NCBI GenBank assembly: GCA_027316975.1
Contig: DAHVFL010000117.1
Span: 1 to 11,134, forward strand
Direction of reading: 5' to 3'
From: Chloroflexota bacterium
Lineage (GTDB): Bacteria > Chloroflexota > Ktedonobacteria > Ktedonobacterales > Ktedonobacteraceae
Length of the DNA: 11,134 bases
Shown here: piece after piece, positions 6,635-11,134 of the stretch
How positions within the stretch are numbered: the stretch's first letter is position 1
Layout of the letters: every line of letters begins with the position of its first letter
Notes under the pieces: model-generated
Database searches by the model: none
What the model saw: only the letters and a program-made list of their open reading frames with translations
Told to the model about the DNA's origin: nothing
Program-made: the position numbers and the translations under genes

Positions 6635-6714
6635 TCTACTGTCATTCTGAGCGAAGCGAAGAATCTCTCGCCCGCCACACGCGGATTCTTCGCTTCGCTC
6701 AGAATGACAGTAGA
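6635..6714. repeat. 31-bp perfect hairpin of the interspersed repeat family
   Basis: Arms 6635-6665 and 6684-6714 are exact reverse complements around an 18-nt loop. It starts 28 bp after the regulator stop codon, so it probably caps the 3' end of the pst operon message, although no strong U-run follows. It shares its core with the palindrome at 1663-1756. At the three positions where the left arms differ over 27 bases, the right arm of each element differs to match. Confidence 0.85.
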
Positions 6715-6798
6715 GCTGCGTTTATCCACTCAGGTATGTGGTATCATAAATACGAAGAACCTGTCGATTTCTTTCCAATGGTAAGGAGCAAATTCATC

Positions 6799-7665
6799 TT
6801 GGAGCCTTTGACCGCACATCTTACGTTATCCCCTGATGCCTCGATTGATCTTCACATGCATACCACTTATAGCGATGGACGCTGGCCTGTTGAGCAGTTG
6901 ATTGATTACCTGGCGGCGGAACATTACGATCTCGTAGCCATCACCGACCATGATCGCGTCGATACAGTTGCCAGCAACCAGGAACTGGCCGCGCGAAAAA
7001 ACCTGCCCGTGCTGGCCGGTGTCGAAATGAGTACCGATTGGAACGGCCAGATGGGCCATGTTCTCTGTTACGGTTTCGACCCACAGAACAATAAACTGCT
7101 CGCGGTAAGCCAGCACGTAGTGCAACGCCAGCTAGAAAATACCCGCGCCGTCTACGAAGAGTTGCGCCGCAAAGGATATGAATTCCCACACCAGCAAGAA
7201 GTGTTACAGGAGAACGACGGCAATGTGGTGCTGCCGCGTGACAATATCCGCCTGCTGCGCGAACACGGCTATGCGAACGACTGGCAGGCAGGTCTGCGCC
7301 TGATCCGCGAAGCCGGATTTGTCTCAATTCACGCAGACATGGCAGAAACAGTCGATGCCGCGCACAGCAGCGGTGGCGTCGCGCTCATCGCCCATCCCGG
7401 TCGCCGCGAACAGAATTTCACCTATTACGACATTGATCTGCTCGACAAAGTACGCGCCAGCGTACCCCTGGACGGCATCGAGGTCTATCACCCCTATCAT
7501 AGCCCTGAAATGGTAGAGGCCTACCGCGAATACGCCCGCAAGCATCACCTGCTCACCAGCGCCGGTTCCGACTCACACAGCCACCCCGGACGGATGCCCA
7601 TCAAGCGCCGCGCCGAAATCAGCCGCGAACTGCTTGAACGTGTAGGAATACAAATCACCCTGTAA
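6799..7665 (+). CDS. PHP-domain metal-dependent phosphoesterase (RNase AM/YciV-like)
   Basis: A PHP-superfamily hydrolase of the group including E. coli YciV/RNase AM and 3',5'-nucleotide bisphosphate phosphatases; substrates in that group are short RNA 5' ends or pAp-type nucleotides. Metal ligands are visible in order: H19-x-H21 in DLHMHTTYSDG, TDHD (49-52), E76 in AGVEMS, H199 in IAHPGR, H234 in YHPYHS and D258-S-H260 in GSDSHSHPG. Length (288 residues) is normal. Start choice is uncertain. TTG at 6799 has AAGGAG (6783-6788) 10 nt upstream, the same spacing as pstC. ATG at 6778 and 6736 are in frame but lack a Shine-Dalgarno sequence, and their added residues do not resemble part of the domain. 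The last codons lie inside a 66-bp palindrome. No functional link with the pst operon is apparent. Confidence 0.9.
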   Translation: MEPLTAHLTLSPDASIDLHMHTTYSDGRWPVEQLIDYLAAEHYDLVAITDHDRVDTVASNQELAARKNLPVLAGVEMSTDWNGQMGHVLCYGFDPQNNKLLAVSQHVVQRQLENTRAVYEELRRKGYEFPHQQEVLQENDGNVVLPRDNIRLLREHGYANDWQAGLRLIREAGFVSIHADMAETVDAAHSSGGVALIAHPGRREQNFTYYDIDLLDKVRASVPLDGIEVYHPYHSPEMVEAYREYARKHHLLTSAGSDSHSHPGRMPIKRRAEISRELLERVGIQITL

Positions 7666-7717
7666 ACAACATATCCCCCCCTTGCAAGGGGGGGATATGT
7701 TGTTTACAGGGTGATTT
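7652..7717. terminator. Perfect 66-bp palindrome between convergent genes, likely two-way terminator
   Basis: Every base from 7652 to 7717 pairs with its mirror about an axis between 7684 and 7685: 33-bp arms with no spacer (centre TTGCAA, flanked by seven C and seven G). It includes the last four codons and stop of the PHP gene and reaches the last base of the opposing symporter stop codon. A short T-run (7715-7718) follows on the + side and AAA (7652-7654) supplies U residues for the - strand transcript. Position between converging genes fits a bidirectional terminator. Confidence 0.75.
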
Positions 7718-9306
7718 TAGCCGAGCGCCTCTCTTCCCGCCTCAACCGGCAAAACCTCTTCCGCATCGTAATCGGTGGCTACCGTAATATCACGTCCGCG
7801 TCCCAAACCGATAACGTTGAAGATCGGTGTCAGCACGATTGCCAGGATGAGGTTCAGGATAATCATCGAAAACGCGGTATACATTGCCGGGAAACTCACG
7901 CCGAAAATGGAAATGGCGTACACCGACTTTAGTCCTGCTGCCGAGAACAGGATAGTGCCCAGCACTTCCGCGACAAACCAGCCGATCAGCAAGGCCCAGC
8001 GATTGAACCAGTTCGTGTAGAGACCCAGGAAGACTGCCGGAAGCGTCTGGAGAATCCAGATACCACCCAGCAGTTGGAAGTTAATCACCTGCGCGGTGGG
8101 AATGTAGATGATAAAGAGTACCGCGCCAAACTTCAGGACAAACGATGCCCATTTGGCAACGGTGGACTCCGCTCGCTCGCTGGCATTCGGGGAAATGTAC
8201 TCTTTGTAGATGTTGCGCGTGAACAGGTTAGCTGCCGCGATAGACATTACAGCCGCAGGTACCAGTGCGCCAATCGAAATGGCGGCGAAGGCAAATCCTG
8301 CGAACCATGGCGGGAACTGGGCATTGATAAGCAGAGGCATGGCGTAGTTCGCGCCCAGGCTTTTCGGGGGCTTAATGCCTGCCGCGATTGCCATATAGCC
8401 CGTCAGTGCCAGCAGACCGAGCATCAGCGAGTAAATGGGCAGCAGCGCAGTATTACGCTTGACCACGTTCTTGCTGTTGCTACTCAAAACGCCTGTCAAA
8501 GAGTGCGGGTAGAGGAACAGGGCCAGAGCCGAGCCAAGCGCCAGCGACACAAACGCCCAGTTCTGTTTGGGACTGAGAAATTCAAAAAACGTGGTGGGAC
8601 TCGCGGCATGTTTCTTCGCGACGGCGGCAAAGATGGCTCCGAAGCCACCCAGTTTGGCAGGCAACACGATAAGCAAAGCGATCAACACGATGAAGATCAT
8701 GATGTCCTTCACCATCGCGATCATGGCAGGCGCGCGCAGCCCGCTCGTGTAGGTGTAGGCCGCCAGAATGAGGAAGGCAATCAGTAGTGGAAGCTCAATC
8801 TGGAGCCCACCAATCGATACGGAGAGTGGAATACCGAGAGCGGCCAGCGAGACCTGGATGCCAAACATCTGCAAGGCGATATACGGCAGCGTGGCAATGA
8901 TTCCGGTGAGAGCAATCGCGAAAGCCAGCGTTCTGCTGCCGAAACGATCTTTCACAAAGTCGGCGGCGGTGACGTAGCCGCGCTGCTTGCAAACCGACCA
9001 GAACTTGGGCATCAGGATAAAGATGATTGGATAGACGAGGATTGTATAGGGAACTGCAAACCAGCCATTCAACACGCCCAGGCCAAACATCGCAGCAGGC
9101 ACGGCGATGAACGTGTAAGCGGTATAGAGATCACCACCCAGCAGGAACCAGGTAACGGTTGTGCCGAAACGCCGACCGGCCAGACCCCACTCGTTGATCT
9201 GATCCAGGTCGCCGCGTCGCCAGCGCGCGGCAATAAATCCCATGCCCGTCACGATGAGAAAAAAGATGATGAAGACGGTAAAAGCAACCGGATTAAAGGT
9301 AAACAT
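7717..9306 (-). CDS. Sodium:solute symporter (SSS family, MctP-like)
   Basis: A 529-residue secondary transporter expected to couple inward Na+ flow to uptake of a small solute. About thirteen hydrophobic spans are visible, the first at 8-28. Conserved features include WGLAGRRFG (40-48), the LLGGDLYTAYTF stretch of the second span (55-66), and GALVPAAVMSIAAANLFTRNIYKEY (346-370), where the small and hydroxyl residues match the region forming the Na2 site in this family. The adjacent DUF3311 gene is typical of the monocarboxylate/acetate-type branch (MctP-like), so an organic acid is a plausible substrate, but amino acids or other solutes are possible. The ATG at 9306 follows AGGAGG (9318-9323) at 11 nt. 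It lies 92 nt behind the DUF3311 gene, probably on the same message. The C-terminal tail of about 30 residues is soluble and acidic. Confidence 0.93.
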   Translation of the reverse strand: MFTFNPVAFTVFIIFFLIVTGMGFIAARWRRGDLDQINEWGLAGRRFGTTVTWFLLGGDLYTAYTFIAVPAAMFGLGVLNGWFAVPYTILVYPIIFILMPKFWSVCKQRGYVTAADFVKDRFGSRTLAFAIALTGIIATLPYIALQMFGIQVSLAALGIPLSVSIGGLQIELPLLIAFLILAAYTYTSGLRAPAMIAMVKDIMIFIVLIALLIVLPAKLGGFGAIFAAVAKKHAASPTTFFEFLSPKQNWAFVSLALGSALALFLYPHSLTGVLSSNSKNVVKRNTALLPIYSLMLGLLALTGYMAIAAGIKPPKSLGANYAMPLLINAQFPPWFAGFAFAAISIGALVPAAVMSIAAANLFTRNIYKEYISPNASERAESTVAKWASFVLKFGAVLFIIYIPTAQVINFQLLGGIWILQTLPAVFLGLYTNWFNRWALLIGWFVAEVLGTILFSAAGLKSVYAISIFGVSFPAMYTAFSMIILNLILAIVLTPIFNVIGLGRGRDITVATDYDAEEVLPVEAGREALG

Positions 9307-9398
9307 GGAAGGCTTCTCCTCCTTACTTCATTAGCAGGCGAGCGGCACGCACCGCCTGTACTGCGCTCTGCAATCCGCACGAGCGCTGACCCGTGATG

Positions 9399-9608
9399 TC
9401 AGGCTCCCAGGAAGTAAAGCGCGCCCGTCAGGATGGCCGTCAGTAGAATCCAGAGCAGGGGGAACCAGTAAAGGAAAGGCATCCCGATGAATGTCGGGTC
9501 ATTGCTGTTATAGAATGGAGGATACAGCAACACGATAAAAGGAATAATCAGGAAGACACGAAGCCAGGTACGCCTTGTCCGGGCCTGAGTCTGGGGTTGC
9601 ACGCTCAC
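9399..9608 (-). CDS. DUF3311 small membrane protein, symporter partner
   Basis: A 69-residue protein with a basic N-terminus (TQARTRRTWLR), one span near 16-31 (FLIIPFIVLLYPPFYN) and a second near 45-67 (FLYWFPLLWILLTAILTGALYFL). The pattern PF...L.PP.YN...P...G.PFLYWF.LLW..LTA.LTG..Y is the DUF3311 signature. Genes of this family usually sit immediately before an SSS symporter, as here, and are thought to be small accessory subunits; their exact role is not established. The start is a GTG at 9608 with AAAGGAG seven nt upstream. An ATG at 9755 is in frame, but the added stretch is translated from an A/T-rich leader and makes no family sense. A short palindrome (GCGCT-T-AGCGC, 9624-9634) lies just before its ribosome binding site. 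Confidence 0.85.
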   Translation of the reverse strand: MSVQPQTQARTRRTWLRVFLIIPFIVLLYPPFYNSNDPTFIGMPFLYWFPLLWILLTAILTGALYFLGA

Positions 9609-9737
9609 AAGGTTTCTCCTTTCGCGCTTAGCGCAAGATACAATGAAACAAAATAAAAAAAGAAATGACTGGGAAAACGTGCGCGGATGAGCAGTAAAGT
9701 GATTGGTACCTCCTTGTAAATGGGTTTGAGGTGGAAG

Positions 9738-9760
9738 TAAGTATGTAGAGAACATACTTA
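9738..9760. promoter_or_regulatory. Palindrome in the leader of the DUF3311-symporter unit
   Basis: TAAGTATGT (9738-9746) and ACATACTTA (9752-9760) are perfect 9-bp reverse complements around AGAGA. AT-rich arms with no U-run argue against a terminator. The size suits an operator for a dimeric repressor or a leader hairpin. It lies about 130 bp upstream of the DUF3311 start on the - strand, downstream of the candidate promoter at 9794-9822. Confidence 0.4.
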
Positions 9761-9793
9761 TCCCATCACGAAGAGATAGAAACCGATATATAT

Positions 9794-9822
9794 GTAGTAC
9801 ACCATGAGCGGGGAAATGTCAA
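9794..9822 (-). promoter_or_regulatory. Candidate promoter for the DUF3311-symporter unit
   Basis: On the - strand a perfect TTGACA (9822-9817) is followed 17 bp later by TACTAC (9799-9794), a poor -10 match. It starts 6 bp past the oxidase stop codon. If used, the leader would be about 180 nt and would contain the palindrome at 9738-9760 and an AAGGAGGT sequence (9715-9708) that has no ATG, GTG or TTG at a usable distance. Weak evidence. Confidence 0.3.
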
Positions 9823-9827
9823 TAAGG

Positions 9828-11134
9828 TTAGATGATATGATAATCGCGCAAAACTTCGTTCGCCGCGCGTTTGCCCTCTTCTGCTCCGCCTTCCATGTAG
9901 CCCTGGAAATTGTACGAGCAATGTTCTCCCGCGAAGTGGATATTACCCTGGCGCACCTTTTCATAGCCTGCAATGGTGGTATACTGACCCACCAGCCAGC
10001 ACGAATAGCTGCCCAGCAAATTGGGGTCGCCGGTGGGATAACTGAGCGTGGCTGTGCCGGTATAATGTGCGCTGATACCGGGCCAGATCTCTTCCAGTTT
10101 CCGCAAAAATTCGCGCGCATACTGTCGCACCTTTGCATTGGCACTGGTTGTGTATGGCCCATCGGGGTTGTATGACGCGCCAAAGTTCCCACCAGGATAT
10201 TCGACGATGATGCCGGTCTTGCCAGATTGCCCGCGTGTGGCTTCCCAGGTCGTCTGAAATCCAACATCCGTAAAAATATCGCCGGTAGCAACGCCCGGCC
10301 AGGGGCCTTTCGAGTTCCAGAAGCGTATGTCAAATTGTAGTTGCAGCTTAGAATTGGTACCGTATCCAAGCTCGACAATATCGGTCTGCTTGAGAGTCGT
10401 GAAGCCAGCCTGGCTATAATCCAGATTGCGCAGCACGCTGAACGGCATAGTGAGAATGACATGATCGAACGTTTCCTGCCGCCTGCCATCAGGCGTTGAG
10501 AATGTAACGGTGACAGTGCCGTCACGATTCTTTTTGATAGCGGTCATTTTCCAGTGCAGTTTGACGGCATTTGAAGGCAGGCTGGCAGCGATGGCAAGCG
10601 GCAATCGCTGGTTGCCCCCGATAATATGAAAGCGCTCATCAGAGACGCCATAGATGCTGAGCTTTCCCGCCGTGGGCTGAGTAGCAAGCAGGTAGAGCAG
10701 GTTGAGGGAACTCTGAACGGTGGTTTCGCGTCCAAATTCGCTGATATAGGCTGCATCAATTAACTGGCCCATAGTCGAGGTATGGCCGCCTGGGACATAT
10801 TGCTCAATCCAGTCATAAATGCTCATGTGGTCAAGCCGGTAGCCAGTGGCGTTGAAGTTATTATAGGTGGTGATAGGAGCGGCATTTAGCTGCTGTGTCA
10901 GTACCTGGTAGACTGGTTTGAAGTCTACGTTAGCCTGAGCCTGTGTGTAGTATTTCCCGAAGAAAAAGTAGGTGATTTGCGATCCCGGCGGCTCCGCTTT
11001 ATTCACATCCACCAGTGGCAGGTTAAAGCGTTTTGCCAGTTGCCGTATGAGGAAATGGCCCGTGTCGATCAATTCGCCGCACCATTCCGTTGCCTGTTCA
11101 CCGGCCCAGGTGCTAGTATTGGAGTGCATACGCC
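9828..11134 (-). CDS. Flavin monoamine oxidase-family protein, partial (N-terminus outside window)
   Basis: FAD-dependent oxidase of the amine oxidase superfamily, oxidising an amine or amino acid with release of peroxide. 434 codons are visible and the frame is open to the window edge. The first visible residues, R-MHSNT, match the point just after the dinucleotide-binding fold where these enzymes read GGR, so the GxGxxG region is missing and the ATG at 11129 is internal. Visible features are EWCGELID near the start, the central substrate domain (HIIGGNQRLPLAIA), and the C-terminal flavin-binding segment HFAGEHCS...GYMEGGAEEGKRAA (about 398-424 counted from that Met). GSYSCWLVGQ precedes it, as in bacterial monoamine or L-amino acid oxidases. 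Substrate cannot be named. The gene ends 219 bp before the DUF3311 gene on the same strand; co-transcription is possible but not required. Confidence 0.9.
   Translation of the reverse strand, partial: RMHSNTSTWAGEQATEWCGELIDTGHFLIRQLAKRFNLPLVDVNKAEPPGSQITYFFFGKYYTQAQANVDFKPVYQVLTQQLNAAPITTYNNFNATGYRLDHMSIYDWIEQYVPGGHTSTMGQLIDAAYISEFGRETTVQSSLNLLYLLATQPTAGKLSIYGVSDERFHIIGGNQRLPLAIAASLPSNAVKLHWKMTAIKKNRDGTVTVTFSTPDGRRQETFDHVILTMPFSVLRNLDYSQAGFTTLKQTDIVELGYGTNSKLQLQFDIRFWNSKGPWPGVATGDIFTDVGFQTTWEATRGQSGKTGIIVEYPGGNFGASYNPDGPYTTSANAKVRQYAREFLRKLEEIWPGISAHYTGTATLSYPTGDPNLLGSYSCWLVGQYTTIAGYEKVRQGNIHFAGEHCSYNFQGYMEGGAEEGKRAANEVLRDYHII

Noticed and set aside
8074..8787. 237-codon frame on the + strand opposite the symporter gene
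   Set aside because: It lies wholly antisense to a well-supported transporter. The product is a low-complexity, Arg/Gln/His-rich sequence typical of a shadow frame.
9306..9398. Short frame ending LQSAVQAVRAARLLMK in the gap between the DUF3311 and symporter genes
   Set aside because: No start codon with a ribosome binding site and only about 16 codons from the first TTG.
9609..9755. N-terminal extension of the DUF3311 gene to an ATG at 9755
   Set aside because: The extra 49 residues come from a T-rich leader, do not match the family, and a GTG at 9608 has a proper ribosome binding site.
1..11134. CRISPR arrays, tRNA or rRNA genes, prophage or complete insertion sequence
   Set aside because: No regularly spaced repeats with spacers, no cloverleaf or rRNA-like sequence, and no transposase catalytic domain seen on either strand.

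Overview
The window looks like chromosomal DNA of a Chloroflexota bacterium, most likely of the Ktedonobacteria type. This rests on the protein style, a moderately GC-rich coding sequence, AGGAGG-type ribosome binding sites, and short interspersed palindromes built on the CTGAGCG.AGCGAAG motif. The lineage is inferred from general knowledge, not from a search. Most genes are ordinary housekeeping or transport genes. The less ordinary material lies between the genes and in one small protein.

Left half, + strand (about 200-6607): a phosphate-uptake (pst) operon. An array of five TTAA-centred repeats at about 11-bp steps (202-250) forms a Pho-box-like regulatory region. It is followed by pstS (lipoprotein phosphate binder), pstC and pstA (permeases overlapping by 4 nt), pstB1 (ATPase), a 77-residue protein resembling a free-standing transposase/integrase C-terminal beta-barrel, pstB2 (a second complete ATPase), and an OmpR/PhoB-type response regulator. 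The logical circuit is that the regulator binds the repeat array upstream of pstS and drives its own operon under phosphate starvation. No PhoR-type kinase and no phoU are present in the window. pstS is separated from pstC by about 400 bp carrying a 210-bp nested inverted-repeat element.

Middle (6608-7717): a 31-bp perfect hairpin of the same repeat family follows the regulator gene. Then comes a PHP-domain metal-dependent phosphoesterase (RNase AM/YciV-like). It converges with the next gene across a perfect 66-bp palindrome that begins inside the PHP gene's last codons and ends at the stop codon of the opposing gene.

Right part, - strand (7717-11134): reading from the right edge, a flavin monoamine-oxidase-family protein whose N-terminus lies outside the window, a gap of about 220 bp with a candidate promoter, a 9-bp-arm palindrome and an unused Shine-Dalgarno sequence, then a small DUF3311 membrane protein, and a 529-residue sodium:solute symporter. 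The last two form a typical two-gene transporter unit, possibly for a monocarboxylate or another small organic solute. An amine or amino-acid oxidase beside a solute symporter hints at organic-acid or amine catabolism, but this link is inference only.
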